In this document: piece after piece, positions 35,611 to 48,483 of the stretch
Layout: each line of letters begins with the position of its first letter
Position numbering within the stretch: the first letter of the stretch is position 1
Assembly (NCBI GenBank): GCA_958450325.1
Contig: OY288250.1
Coordinates: 46,598,683-46,662,682, forward strand
Length of the DNA: 64,000 bases
Reading direction: 5' to 3'
Origin: Agrostemma githago
Lineage: Eukaryota > Streptophyta > Magnoliopsida > Caryophyllales > Caryophyllaceae
Translations under genes and position numbers: made by a program
Notes under the pieces: model-generated
The model's input: the letters and a program-made list of their open reading frames with translations, nothing else
The model's database searches: none
Told to the model about the DNA's origin: nothing

Positions 35611-37178
35611 TGATGATTGGAATTTGTCACGTCCCTAGCCGATCAATGTAACACCGACTAACCTAGTGGGTAGCTAGGGTAAGTCGGGATCGTATCCACG
35701 AGGACGGTATATCAAAGCTTAGACTAGGTTGGCCTACAACGAGACTAGATTACCAAACAAACACAAAGAAGCGAAGAATGGAAAACTATTAAGGAGGAGG
35801 AGCAAGAACTAGACTAATGATCGAACTAATAAATAAACTAGAAGAACTATGACTAACTAAGATGATTAACACAAATATGGAAAGAAGTGGGATAGGTCGG
35901 GTTCATAGGAGTAGAAGGATAATTGGGGTGATCAAGGGTATAGGTGTCTCCTAATCGCTAGAGTCGGTCCGAGCTCTCGCAACTTAGACCGATGTCAAGG
36001 TGGGTCCGGGCTCTCGCAACTTAGACCCTAGTCCGCGCTCTCGCGACTAAACTATTCTCAACATTTCCACAAAATAAGCAATCAATGAGAAGATGAACAC
36101 TAGTATGGGAAGCATGGCCACTACAACTCACACAAGCATATCAACAAACACATAGAGTGTCTACAATGTGACTAACAACAAAGATGCAACCTTTTTCCCT
36201 TAATCAACCCTAATCATCCATAGTCTACCCCTAATCCCCCTACTAACCCCACAAGATTACTACTCACTCATTATCAAGTTACTCCTAACATTAACAAGAG
36301 AAAACAAACTAAGCATCCAAGCATTCATTATGAACAACTAACAACAATAACAATGTAAAAAGATGAAACAAGATTGAATAAACAAATATTAAGAGTAGAA
36401 ATGATTATACCAACACTATGAAGATGAAAAGATGCAATCTTGTATAAATAAGAACCCAAATAAGACCCAAGGTTGTCAAGCTTGGAGAATTCTTCAAGTA
36501 TCCTCTTAATACAAGAATTAATTACAATGATTAACTAAGAATTAAAGAGAGATTAAAACTAATGAGAGTAGCAATAATCTAGGGTTTAGAATGATAATGG
36601 AGGCTTAAACTAATCTAGGGTAACATAAGATGTCTTAAAATTACAAGAAGGGAGTATATATATGGGTACAAGAATGAAGGAGAAGAAAAGAAGAAGCTCG
36701 TGCTGCCTCTGTAGCTTCCCGACTGGGACGGATCATCCCGATCGGGACGGCTCTGTCATCCCGATCGGGACGGGTTGGTCCCGACCGGGATGGGCTCACA
36801 GCAGCCATCTTAATGTAGCACCCCATCCCGAACGGGATGAGGCCATCCCGAACGGGATGGGTCTTGTATGCCTTCCTTAAACACTCTTTGGTCCTTCCTT
36901 GCCTCTCATGGGCTTCCCACCGATTCTCGGGACTCGGGATCGGGTCTCGGAGGCTCGGGATTGGGTCCCAAGGTCTCGGGGTCATCGTTCCTTTATCTCG
37001 TTGGCTCCAAAATGTGTATGTATTGAGTTGGAATCGCTCCAACTCTTCCAAATTAGTCTCGGGAACCTGAACGAACTAAAGGAAGCATAAGAAGCCCATG
37101 AATCGCTCCAAAGGAGCGATTCCACAAGGAAAAAGGGACCAAAACACAACAAATAGGCACTACAAACTACACTTATCA
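35611..37178 (-). repeat. 5' LTR of element B
   Basis: 1568 bp; near-identical to 27494-29062. Confidence 0.92.
36717..36857. repeat. Array of TCCCGNNCGGGA dyad boxes, element B 5' LTR
   Basis: Same six boxes and spacing as 28600-28740, shifted by 8117 bp. Confidence 0.9.
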
Positions 37179-38222
37179 GATGCTTACTCATGTCTAGGTG
37201 AAATCAGGCTGATCAGCATAGTGGATCAGATGGAGGCAGGTTATAGCCCAGCCTGGCTAATAACTGGGGAGATTATCATGGGCCTTGACGCTAGGAGGCT
37301 TGACCCAAATCGGCAATTAACGGGCATTATTCGTCTTCTGCAGGTATTTGACCCCCTTTTTTTCGAAATTTTTTTTGAAAAATTAATTTTTAATTTCCGA
37401 AAAAAAATTTTTTAAAAATTTTTTTATTTAATTTTTTGAATTTCCGAATTTTTTTTGAATTTTCCGAATTTTTTTTTTTAATTTTCCGAAAACTTTTGAA
37501 TTTCCGAAAATTTCGATTTTTTTTTTTGGAATTTTTTTCCTTTTTTTTTCGAAAGTTTTTGACTTTTCGAAAATTTTGCAGATCTGGTTATCCGAGCGCC
37601 TGTCGATCATAGATCCCCCGGTGAACATATCCAGATATCGAAGCTGTCAAATTGGCTCACGGTCCCGACGAATAAGTTCGAGTCATCACATAAATCGGAA
37701 GTATTGGGATGAAGAGCTAAAATTCCATGGCGGGCCCTTGATTAGGTGGAACGTGATCTGGTGGTTCCTCTCGAAGATGACGGGCCTAGTTAAAAGAGAT
37801 AAAGCCCGTTACCTGGTGATCTTGTTCTTGGATTGGACCGTCCATATTTACCCAGATCGTCTTCTAAGGCAGTTCGGTTCGTTCCAACAGATCCCCGAAA
37901 CTGAAGCAATCATTAGCGTTTCGCTCCAATTGACGGACGCTATGTGTGACACGTGGTTACAACGCTGGGTTACCCGTGTCATGTGGACCCTATCAAACCA
38001 CTTGGGCTTCTGAATCATATCGCAAATGGACTTCCGAAGAATCTGAAGAAGCCCGTAAAGCTTTGAAGACCGATGAGGCTTTTGACTTGGCCCGCAGAGA
38101 ATCAGTAAAAGATAATAGATGGTTCTTTGACGAAGAAGAAATCCCAACTACCTTTATCCGGCCGGAGTCGGGTTCTAAGTCAAAAACTAAGACTCGAGCT
38201 AAAGAGACCAGTGCTAGCGACT

Positions 38223-38810
38223 TGGAGAGATGACTCGGACCAAAGCTAGCGGTCCGAGACAGACTAGGGCCGAGGGACCGGTTACCCGAGAGGGTAAGGG
38301 CCCGACTAGGGCCGACCGAGGTGACCGGGGAGTCAAGTTCGAAGAAACGAGCCCGGGTTAAGGAGGTTCCCTTGGTGATTCGGGAGCGTTCACCTCCGCG
38401 TCGACGCCGGTGGGCCGAGAAAGAAGCTAAGGACAAGGGAAAGGGAAAAACGACTTAGATTTTTTTATTATTTAGATATTAGCACTATTTATGTGTTTTT
38501 TTTTGGAATTTTTTTTTGATTGAATTTTTTGAAATGAATAAAGGAAGTTTATTAAAAACCGTTCCTGTTTTTTTTTTCGATTGCAGTGGTTGTGCCCTTT
38601 TGAGGGGCTGCCTACGTATCCACAAATAGCAGAATCAAACCAAACGTAGTTCAGACTTAACTTGCAATTTCGAAATACATCAAGACTATTGGTACAAGAT
38701 GTTTATAACAGTAGAATAAGTAATTCTAACTTTTGACTTGTCTTTAAAAGTTTATTTTTGAAAAGATGTTTTTTTTATAAACTTTTGCAAATGACATTGA
38801 GAGAAACAGG
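38223..38810. other. Noncoding DNA between antisense gene and integrase of element A
   Basis: First part continues the Arg/Lys/Glu-rich tail of the antisense ORF out of frame (38223-38460), then AT-rich 3' UTR. A block with TTGAGGGGCTGCCTACGTAT (38600-38650) is strongly conserved in element C (58216-58280), a possible shared regulatory or terminator region. Confidence 0.5.
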
Positions 38811-40151
38811 TTAAGGGTAATAACGTTTCAGCTGGTCCAGGTTAGTTGGGTTGACAAACTCGTTCCCGTCCAGATCTGTTAGCATTACCGCTCCGCCTGA
38901 TAGAATCTTCTTTACCAAATATGGTCCGGCCCAGTTAGGTTTGAACTTCCCCCTTGGGTCTACCGGTAATAAAGCTCGAACAGATTTGAGAACTAAGTCT
39001 CCTTCTTTGATATTCCTGGGCCTCACCCTTTTGTTGAAGGCCCTTTGGATCCTCTTTTGATAAATCTGTATATTGTTGAGGGCACGAGATCGTCGTTCGT
39101 CTAAAAGGACTAGCGAGTCATATCGTGCTCGGACCCAATCGGCTTCGGGTACTTGACTTTCGAGTAGGATTCTGAGTGACGGTACTTCCAACTCAACAGG
39201 TTGGACAACTTCCATCCCGTATGTGAGGTAATACGGTGTTGCCCCCGTCGTAGTACGAATCGAGGTCCGATATCCCCAAAGGGCAAATGGTATCTTGTCG
39301 GGCCAGTCCCGATAATTGTCAGCCATCTTTTTGAGTATGGTGACAATAGTCTTGTTAGCCGCTTCTACCGCTCCATTGGTTTGGGGTCGGTAGGGTGAAG
39401 ACATATGCCTTTGGATCTTATATTTGGCTAACAAGGCTGCCGTCTCGGCTTGGAAGTGGGTCCCATGGTCATTGATGAATTCATGAGGGATCCCATACCG
39501 ACATATTATCCTATTTTGGATAAATTTGGCAACATGGCTAGCGTTGAGAATACGGTAGGATTCCGCTTCGACCCATTTGGTGAAATAGTCGATTGCTACC
39601 AAAATGAAGCAGTGTCCTCCGGTTCCCGAGGGGTTTATCTTTCCGATTATATCGATTCCCCATGTTGAAAATGGCCAGGGTGACGTCATGGTATACAGCA
39701 GGGATGGTGGCATATGTTGTACGTTGGCGAAAATTTGGCAATTATGGCAACGTCTGACGTAAAGCTGACAATCGGTTTCCATGCTGTTCCAGTAGTATCC
39801 GAGTCTCATGATCTTCCGGACTAGCATTTGGGCGTTCATGTGAGGACCGCACTCGCCGTCATGTACTTCGGCCATAACCTTTTCGGCGTTACCTTTATCG
39901 ACACATAAAAGGAGAGCCCCCTGTGGTGTCTTTTTGTAAAGTTGTCCGTCGTCGGTACGGACGAACTGGGTCGCTAGCCTACGTAAGGCCTTCTTGGCTC
40001 GATTGTCGGCCCCGGGTGGATATTCCCCGGCTGTCAGGTATACTTGGATAGCCTTATACCACGGCTCGGTATCAGGTATCTCGATATCTTCGATGTCGTG
40101 GATACATGCTGGTTCGGATCGCCTTTCGACACAGATTGGCATGCTGGTCAT
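38811..40151 (-). pseudogene. Element A integrase
   Basis: 446-codon frame. The HHCC zinc-binding region is visible (HDGECGPH...CQLYVRRCHNC). The DDE core follows: Asp in WGIDIIGKI, Asp in INDHGTHF, and Glu in NGAVEAANK. No chromodomain follows. The C-terminus reads NLDQLKRYYP. Continuity with the RNase H frame upstream is broken between 40152 and 40250. The integrase itself looks undamaged. Confidence 0.85.
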
Positions 40152-40249
40152 ATGATCGGGAATGTTTAGTAAAGACGCCAGTTTTGAAAGTGCATCTGCG
40201 AACTGATTTTCTTCCCGAGGTAGATATATATATATTCTACCTTTTGGAA

Positions 40250-41329
40250 TTATTTCTCGAGATCCCTTACTCGTGCCTGGTAGGCCACGAGATTAGCATT
40301 TCGGGTTTTCCATTTTTGGAGTGCTTGGTTAATGACCAGAGATGAGTCGCCGTGTACTCGGAGGTTTGTGACCCCTAAATCGACGACGGCTTGTAGCCCG
40401 TGGATACATGCTTCATACTCAGCAGCGTTGTTGGTGACGTCAAAGTCCAATTTGATAGACACGGGAGTATGTTCCCCTCTTGGCGAGATTAGGAGGATTC
40501 CGACTCCAAATCCTCGGAAGTTAGATGCTCCGTCGAAGTATAAATCCCACGTTTCGGTGTCAGCATGGAAAATATCTTCATCCGGGAAGGACCAAGTGTC
40601 GGTGTGTCCTTCTTCGGTTACGGGACTGTCGGCGAGAAATTCGGCTACTATTCGGCCTTTGATGGCTTTTAATGGTACAAACTTTAGATCGAACTCCGCC
40701 AACATCAGAGTCCATCTCGATATCCTGCCGTTGAGGATGGGCTTTTCGAAAAGATACTTGATCGGATCCATTCTTGACAGTACCTGTACCTCGTAGCTGA
40801 GCATGTAATGTCGGAGCTTCTTAGTGGCCCAGACTAAAGCTAAACACGTCTTTTCGAGCATGGTGTACTTACACTCATACTCTAAGAATTTTTTGCTGAT
40901 GTAGTATATAGCTCGTTCTTCGGAGTTGACCGTTTGAGCTAGCATAGCCCCCATGGCTGTCTCTTTCGTGGTTAGGTACAACGACAAAGGCAAACCGGGT
41001 TGAGGTGGCATCAGGACTGGCGGTGAAGACAAGATTTCTTTGATTCTGTCAAAGGCTGCTTGACACTTGTCGTCCCATAGTAACCGTTCCCCTATTTTCA
41101 GCTTTTTGAAGATCGGTTCGCACACCATGGTTAGTTTTGAAATGAACCTGCTGATGTATTGAACCTTCCCGAGAAAACCTCTTATCTCCTTTTCAGTTTT
41201 AGGAGGCTGCATCTCGGTGATAGCCTTAATTTTGGCTGGATCGACTTCGATACCTCGTTGGCTAACGATGTGACCCAGTAATTTGCCAGAGGTTACCCCG
41301 AAACTGCTTTTCTGAGGGTTTAATCTCAT
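40250..41329 (-). pseudogene. Element A RT C-terminus, RNase H and second (archaeal-type) RNase H
   Basis: Begins within RT after the YVDDM site with MRLNPQKSSFGV, continues through the thumb/connection and the first RNase H. It then has a second RNase H with DLYFDGASN, NNAAEYEA and VHGDSSL (Asp, Glu, Asp catalytic set). Two RNase H domains place the element in the Tat group. Ends at a stop at 40250. Confidence 0.85.
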
Positions 41330-41438
41330 GTTGTATTTGCGTAATCGGGTGAAAAATCTTCTCAGGACGGTGAGTGACCGTCCTGGTCCTTGGATTTGAC
41401 GATCATATCGTCCACGTAAACTTCCACTTCTTTATGCA

Positions 41439-44400
41439 TCATATCATGTAATAAAGTTGTGGCGGTTCGTTGATAGGTGGCCCCGGCATTGATGAGACCA
41501 AACGGCATGACGGTATAGCAATAAGTACCCAAGGTGTAATGAAGGTGGTCTTATCCATATCTTCCTCTGCCATTTTTATTTGATTGTACCCGGCATACCC
41601 GTCCATGAATGATAGAAGGGCATGATCAGCTGTGTTATCCACCAGTATATCGATGTGTGGTAACGGGAAATCGTCTTTCGGGCTCGCCTTGTTAAGATCC
41701 CGAAAGTCCACGCAGACACGTACTTTACCGTCTTTTTTAGGGACCGGCACGATGTTCGCAACCCAATCTGAATACTCGGAGACTCGCATGAACCCAGCCT
41801 TGAATTGTTTGTCGACTTCCTCCTTGACCTTGAGGGACCATTCGGGCCTCATGCGTCGGAGTTTCTGCTTAACCGGCTTGAACCCTTCCTTGATCGGTAT
41901 ATGGTCCTCGGCTATTTCGCGGTCTATCCCCGGCATGTCCTTGTAGGACCATGCGAAGACGTCTTTGAATTCTTGAAGGAGATTGATGAATTGTTGTTTC
42001 TCCCCGGGATCTAGAGATAACCCTATCTTAAGCATCTGAGGCTCTAAGGTTGTTCCCACGTTGATGGATTCGGTTTCTTCGATTACCGGATTGCGGGATT
42101 CCCTTTGCTCTAGTTGCTCGATCAGATGTGGAGGTAAGGATACCTGTTCGTCGGGTTTCTCAATGTCATTACACAGAAAATTTTGAAATTTAAGGAAATT
42201 TTGAAAAAGAGACAAGTCGTAAGCAGAACGGTTGTTATTATTCATGAATTGAGAAAATAGCTCGAAAAGAGCTGCCATCTGATCGTTAGTCAGTGGCGGG
42301 ATAGGTAGGGTGCCCGGGACAGATCCCGAAGCACCAGGAAAAGCTAAAGGGAGAGGGGGAGTTACAGGACTGACCCTAGCACCGGACTCACTAGACTCAA
42401 TCTCAGACTCTGACTCGGACTCAGACTCAGACTCAGACTCAGATTCTGGCATTTCTCCTTCCCCTGTGATCAGCTTGAAAGTCCTTCCTTGACATTCAGT
42501 CCACTTGACAGTTTTCCTCCAGGCTCTCTTTCCGGTCCCAGATCCGACATCCGAGATCAGCTTGGACGGATCGAAGGTGCGGCTACGGAGAATAAGACTG
42601 ACGAGTTCTTCCTTCGACGTTGGGGCCGCGAGCTCCTCTCCAAATAGTAGCTCCAGTGCGGGCTCAGCATTCTTAGCATCTTCGGACTGGACGAGGGCGA
42701 AGATGTCGTCTGATATGTAGTGGCAGACCTGGGCTAAGTGGGTCCCAGGGCGCGTGGTCGTGGGCCGGTATAGGCCTGTTTGGACGGACTCGAACACCGG
42801 TGTGACGAAGATGATCTTGCCGGCTCCGGTTTGGCCCATATTTTCCGGGGTCAGGGTGTAACCCAGACCGGTATCGAGAACTTCGAGGATTTTTCCTGCA
42901 GGTAGATCGGGCCTTGATGTAGCCCCCGGTAGAAAGCCCAGACTTTGCAACATCCGGTCGATGCTAACCGTGAAGTAGGGTCGGAAAAGGTATTCTTCTT
43001 CGACAGCCCCTATGAAGTCGAACCCCCAAAGATCGGTGCGGCCCGAGGTGTTGCAGTTAGCCACAGTCATAGGCGTGGCTTCTAAAGTGATGACAGTATC
43101 GTGCAAAGGTAGCTTGATCTTCCGATGCAGGGTGGAGGACACAGCCCTGGTCGCGTGGATCCAGGGTCTTCGTAGAAGAAGGTTAAAGGAAGAAGTCACG
43201 TCGATCACTTGAAATTCCAGCTCATTCTCTATTGGGCCAGTTATGATAGTAAGTTTTACAGCCCCGACTACTGACTTTGGACTTCCGTCGAAAGCCTGAA
43301 TGGTTTGAGCTGAAGGAATATAGTCGGCCTCGGTGATACCGAGGGCTTTGGCGGTCCTTAAGGGGAGGACGTTAACTACGGACCCGTCGTCGATTAGGGT
43401 CATGGGCAGATATTTTCCACGGCAGATTACCGTGATGTAGAGAGCCATGTTGTGGGCTGGCCCAAATGATGGCAGATCAGCATTGGAGAAGGTGATGAGT
43501 GGGCCTTCTTCTTTAGCTTTCCCCTTTAGGTGGGGCAGAACCCTGGCTACCATTTCAGCTGGAGTAGCCGTAGAGTCGATTTTGACTTGATCGAGGGCCT
43601 TAGTGAGTGCCTCTCGATGTTCCTGTGAGCTAACTAGGAGTTGCCATATAGAGAGGTCAACTCGAGTCTTGCTCAGCTGCTTCACAAGAGCCTTTTCAGT
43701 AGTTGGCGGCTCTTCCGGGACGACCTCTGGTTTAGGTGGCGGCTCGGTGACGACGAGGGCGTAACTGCTGGTTAAGGCCTTGGACTTAACCTTCTGGATC
43801 TCCTCGGACGTGATGGGGACGGCTTCTCCTTTGGTGAGATTGACGTCGTCTTCATCGTCGCACCAGATCCCGTTGATTTGCGGGGTAAACGGGGAAATGA
43901 GATGTGAACAGTCTATAACTTCCCCGGAGAAGATGGCGTGAGTGGCCAACGGGTTGTCTTTGTTGTTGGGCTTGCCTCCAGGTAAGGGGATTTTCCCGCT
44001 TTCGATGAGATCCTGGATAAGATGCTTTAGTTTCCAGCATTTCTCGGTATCGTGTCCCTTACCCTGATGGTATTTGCAGTAGGCTTGGATATCGTAGAAC
44101 TTGGAGCGATGCTCGACTGGAAGATCAGGTGTTGGGCCTATCGGATTGATCAGGCCTTTTGATGAGAGCCTTTGTAAGGCATTTGCATAGGTAGTACCTA
44201 TGTCGGTGAATACCCGGGGTGTGGTATTCTTCTTGGACGGGTCATCAAGTAGATTTACCTCGTCAAAAATGCTACGAGTAGCAGCGACGGATGTGGGCTT
44301 GCTTGTTGATGAGCTGGCCCCTTGGTACCTCTTGGTGGAGGCCTTAGTGAGGCTTTCCAACCTTAGATCATCCTCGATTCTCGTTCCCATCTCAGTTAGG

Positions 44401-44996
44401 ATCGCGAAGCTAGGTATGATGGCGTACCGGAGATGGATCCGGTAGGCGGGCAGGAGATTCTTGACAAAAGATTCAACTAGGACTTTCTCACTGGGCTTAT
44501 CGACTAGTTTGACGCTTTCAGCCCTCCAGCGCTGAAGGTATTTCGTAAACCCCTCCTTCGGTTCCTGGGCCATTACTTCCAGGGTGCGCATCGTGGTTTG
44601 GATCTCCGTATTGTCGGCGTAGTTCCGAGCAAATTCCGTTGCTACGTCGTCCCAAGACTTGTATTTCTTGGAATCGAGCCTATAGAACCAGGCTTTCGGG
44701 TGCTTCTCTAGCGAGGAGGCAAACAAATGTTTGAACATGTTTGACTTGACTCCCTTCAGGACCATAAACTCCTTGAAGGCCCGGATATGTAATACCGGGT
44801 CCTCGGTTCCGTCGAATATTGGGAGGCCCGTTAGGTTGAGATTGGCGGGCAATTCGTCGGTTAGGGGCGCATAAGTCCGAGCATTCTCCATGTGAATCGA
44901 GTTGTGGGTCGACAAATGGACCTGCTCTTGTAGCTTGATGACTGCGCTAGTCAATTCGGCTAATGGCCCATGAGTTTCATCTTCACCCCTCGGCAT
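41439..44996 (-). pseudogene. Element A Gag-protease-RT (N-terminal part)
   Basis: 1185-codon frame. Gag core includes FKEFMVLKGVKSNMFKHLF and ends with a zinc-knuckle-like YCKYHQGKGHDTEKCW. Protease motif is LIDDGSVVNVLP (DDGS variant). A Ser-Glu dipeptide repeat (about 42390-42455) links to the RT. RT runs from FAWSYKDMPGID to SFMDGYAGYNQI and KTTFITPW, where a small deletion near 41540 shifts the frame. The YVDDM catalytic motif lies out of frame at ~41396-41418. A further shift occurs near 41370-41390. The long undamaged Gag-protease part suggests recent activity. Confidence 0.85.
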
Positions 44997-46172
44997 GTCC
45001 TGTTCTATGGCGCTAACCCGGGTAACAATGGCGATCTGGTCGCCCCTGATTCAGTCGAGTTGTTCTTGGATCTTGGCCAACGAGGTGTTCAGTTGATCGA
45101 TAGCGTCCTTAGTCATGGTTCGGGTGTGAGGTGGCCTGTCCGTAAGAACACCGTGTAATCAGAATCGAACCCAGATCGAAGAGTGCATCCCGAGCAAGAA
45201 GAAAAGACGACTAGACTCGGAAACAGACTAAAAACCGACTCCTAGACGGGTGACTCGTGGACGGTGGGCTTTCTTTAGGATTTTGGCAGAATGGGCCTAG
45301 TCCTGTGTGAAGAAAGACCTACGTGTGAGCTAATCCCCAGACTTTGGACTCGATTGTGTAAGTGGGCTTCCCTTTGTAGGAGTTTGTCCTACATAGGTGG
45401 GCCGTGCCTTGACTAATAAGGCGGACTTGGGATGGGGTGGAAACTCGTAATGTAAGATCGACGGAGTTTCGACGCTATGGACTCTAACAACTTATGACAA
45501 GACCCGACACTGCTAAATACGGGAAGTCGTAAGAAGAAGAAAGCTTTGAAAAGAAGATTTGGATTTGAAAACCGAACAAAGTCAGATAGGATGGCCCGAT
45601 TTTTTTGAAAATCGAAAAAAAACGTTACCGGGCCAAGATTTCGGATTTTTGAAATGGTTCGGGCAGCATACCGACTAAAAATAGGCTATTTTGAGTCAAA
45701 ATCATAAGTCCTAAATTCGGTAGCTTTCCGGGTTTTGAAAAATGGATAGGTTTGAAAAGGATGCAAATTTTTGAAAATGACGGTTTTTGAAAAAAAGGAC
45801 CAAAGAAAATCAAGTAGCACGTAGTCATGGAAACAGTATAATGACACCATGTATGCTCTTAGTCTAAGTCTCGGTCGGTCGAATAGGGTCTATACCAACG
45901 ACGATAGCTTTCTCGCAAATCAGGACGGTCTTCCTAAGCCGAGTTGGTCTTAGAACCTGCCGTAAAACCCATGCGCGTTCCGCCATCGAAGTCTTTAGTG
46001 GGTCCATTTAGGAACGCACCGCGGTATAGTGGGACGTCGGTCACAAGTAACCGGCCCGGGAAAGATTGGGTTATGCATGAACCATTGAACTAAAACGTGT
46101 ACATTACTATTCGAACGATTTCTTTTCGAGTCTCACCCTAGGGATGCCGATGGTAAGTGACTCATCAGTTAA
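44997..46172. other. 5' leader of element A
   Basis: Noncoding region between Gag start and PBS; no frame with a recognisable domain. Some frames reading into Gag could extend it upstream, but stops intervene. Confidence 0.5.
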
Positions 46173-46190
46173 TCCCCAGCGGAGTCGCCA
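46173..46190 (-). other. Primer-binding site of element A
   Basis: On the - strand TGGCGACTCCGCTGGGGA, three bases from the LTR, the tRNA-Arg type reported for Ogre/Tat elements. Confidence 0.85.
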
Positions 46191-46193
46191 AAT

Positions 46194-48478
46194 TGTGGAC
46201 ATGACATAGGTCCACCCCGACGCGGCCACGCGCGGGTTTGGGGAGGCGAATGAATCTCCATATGAGATGGTCAAATTGAAATTTAAATCGAAGTAGGAGT
46301 CGCCACCGAATTTTGTGGTTATTCGGAACCATTCGAGCCCACTCTATGTCGTAGTGGGCCGTATACAAAATACGGCCCATTTCCGATGTCAGAGTTTATT
46401 GGGCTCATCCCTTTGCATTACGATACCGATAACGACATTATCGGATATCGTGTATTGAATGACTCTCGTTGCCAATGGATTCGGACATCCGGAAACCATG
46501 GTTCTGAGTAAGGGGTGAGGGTACGTGTTGGGAAGTTCACTAAGAACACCCAACCCCGCCCGCACTTAGCGGCCTTTACTAAGATATCGTTCGTTTTTGG
46601 TGTATACGCGTTAGTTCGACGGTTGAATGATATGCAAACATTATTTTCCTAAGCATGTGAGAAAAATAAATAAATGGGTTGCTAAGTCGTTTAATGCATC
46701 TTAAACTAATAATGTCAAAGTTATTTTAGCATGTGAAGTTCGTTTTAGTCTAATAAAACGATAAAATAAATAAATTGCTACAAACACGAGAAAACGAGTT
46801 AGTAACGATGGATAAATCGAATAAAGACATAAATAAATAATATGCATGATTTTTAGAAAGGATTTATGGCACGTGATGGATTAACACGCGTTGACCGAAG
46901 TCAAATAAAAAAAAAATTTATCGAAATATGTCGCGAAAGTCGCTTTTTATGTAATACTTGAAAGGAATAAAAAATAGAAAAGCGAGGAAACGAAAAAAAG
47001 AAGCCGACGAATCAGGCTGCCGCGCGGGTCGCCTGACAGGCGCGCGACCCGCGTGGTGGCCTGCTGGTTTTTTTGTTTGTCGAAAAATCGTTAATTTTTA
47101 TAAATCGCGTACAAATATGGATTAATTTATACCCAATTCATATTTTCGATATTCGTCGTATTCGATATTCGATTATGAAATCGATATCGAATAGTCGGAA
47201 TGACTTTAAAAAAAAAAGGTTTTAAAAAAAGGTTTGTTTTGTACGAAAGAGAAAAAAAGATTTGAACGAAAAAGATGTTAATTCTCTCCGCGTTTAAAAT
47301 CATCGAATTTTGTTTAAAAAAAAGGGTGATGATTTTATTAGCATCAACGAGAATTAATTAATTTAGTTCTTGTAGATACGATATTCGATTAGAGAATCGG
47401 TATCGTATTTTAAGAACGTTATATGAAAAATAGTTTTATAGTATCGATTATTAGAAACAAATAAAAGTATGTGACGAGCGACCCATATTAAAATATGAAA
47501 CGACCGACGAAAACAAAATAAAAAAAAGGAGAAAAGGACGAAGAGGAGGAGAAAAGAGAAGAGAGAATCGGGTTTGATTTACACCCTCAACCTACATGCT
47601 TTATTTTGTCGGTATGGAGCTCGTCGGAAAGTGGTTTAAACTTGGGAGCGTCGAGATGATGCGGGTGAGTTTGGGATGGTGCGTTTTTGGTCGTGTGGGA
47701 TGTCGGGTTCGGCCGGATGGGGGTGGTTTCGTCGGTATTTCGAGACTTCTTCGGGAATACGTCGGGATTTGCTTTGTATTGCTTTTACTAGATGTCGAGG
47801 ATGATGGATGTATGAATGTATATTTCGGTCGGGTTCAATCCGTATATTTTGTGTTGAATATGAGGTCCTATTTATAGGAGTGGAGGTAACCTTGTTTGTA
47901 TGACAAGAAATACCGGTTTGGATAAGAAACGCGAGAGTTCGAAAGGGAACGAAAGTCTCGTTTCTTGGAGAAGAAGCCAAGTAACTCGGCTGAAGGAGGA
48001 GTATTTCGGCTGTTTAGGGAGTTCTAGCCGAGTGTCTGAGCTCGGTTTGTGAACTGTTTCGGTTTCCGGATAGAATTCCTACTTGAGATCGAATTCTATC
48101 CTTAAACGGATTTGTTTATATATTTTTTTTGAAGCTGATTTTTGTAGTATTTGGAACCGAATCAGCCGCGTGAGGTGTCACGGCTGACTTGTGTGTCTCG
48201 AGAATTTTTTTGACCGGGTTTTGACTCGGTCGTAAAAAGACGGTTTTACCCTGGTGTCGGAATCGACCCAAATTAGTCTTATTTGACTCGAAACGACCCA
48301 CTGGGCCTGGATTTGAGGTTGGTTTTGCAAGATTTGTACTCCGTAATAAGTCTAAACCAAATGTCCATGATTTCGAGCCCATATCCGAGTCCATTAAAGC
48401 ATGTTTGCGTCCTATCATCATCGGGTGTTTGGTGGGACCTACTATAGACACCTGACGGTCAAAATGTGGGTGTCTACA
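46194..48478 (-). repeat. 5' LTR of element A
   Basis: 2285 bp, followed by GAAGG duplication. Differs from the 3' LTR by scattered transitions and a few small indels. Confidence 0.92.
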
Positions 48479-48483
48479 GAAGG

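Larger units (their letters stand above)
27494..37178 (-). mobile_element. Element B: Athila-like Ty3/gypsy element lacking RT and integrase
   Basis: LTRs 27494-29062 and 35611-37178 (TGATG...TTATCA on the + strand) are flanked by GATGC (27489-27493 and 37179-37183). On the - strand: LTR, PBS TGGCGCCGTTGCCGGGGA (tRNA-Asp type used by Athila), gag-protease ORF, a ~3-kb noncoding region, PPT, LTR. No reverse transcriptase, RNase H or integrase frame exists, so it must be mobilised by a complete relative. The LTRs show roughly 15 differences by eye, so insertion was fairly recent. It sits in the antisense ORF of element A, 109 bp from the solo LTR. Confidence 0.9.
24702..38222 (+). pseudogene. 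Element A antisense ORF (plant-mobile-domain/DUF7745-like), interrupted
   Basis: Pieces: 24702-25074, 27385-27493 and 37184-37343 form exon 1 once the two insertions and their duplications are discounted. Intron 37344-37581 (GT...TTTTGCAG, a T-rich tract of repeated TTCCGAATTTT) is followed by exon 2 from 37582. The protein starts MGIEHLTAMLHAWAQNF and contains HHVFAFPRGEICPLSEEIAA, a pattern of the aminotransferase-like plant mobile domain family (from memory DUF7745). It ends in a basic tail. A small frameshift lies near 37960-38010 before the last block (to 38222). Function unknown; Tat elements such as Retand and Grande are known to carry antisense ORFs. Element C has a less damaged homologue at 56265-58058. 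Confidence 0.75.
21642..48478 (-). mobile_element. Element A: Tat/Retand-like Ty3/gypsy retrotransposon with antisense ORF
   Basis: LTRs at 21642-23932 and 46194-48478 are flanked by target duplication GAAGG (21637-21641 and 48479-48483). On the - strand the order is LTR, PBS (46190-46173), gag-PR-RT-RNase H-second RNase H-INT (44996 to 38811), a + strand antisense gene, PPT, LTR. Two RNase H domains, the PBS type TGGCGACTCCGCTGGGGA, no chromodomain and the antisense ORF are marks of the Tat group. Without its two internal insertions it is about 14.8 kb. The LTRs differ by a few dozen substitutions by eye, mostly transitions. Pol is frameshifted. Confidence 0.9.
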
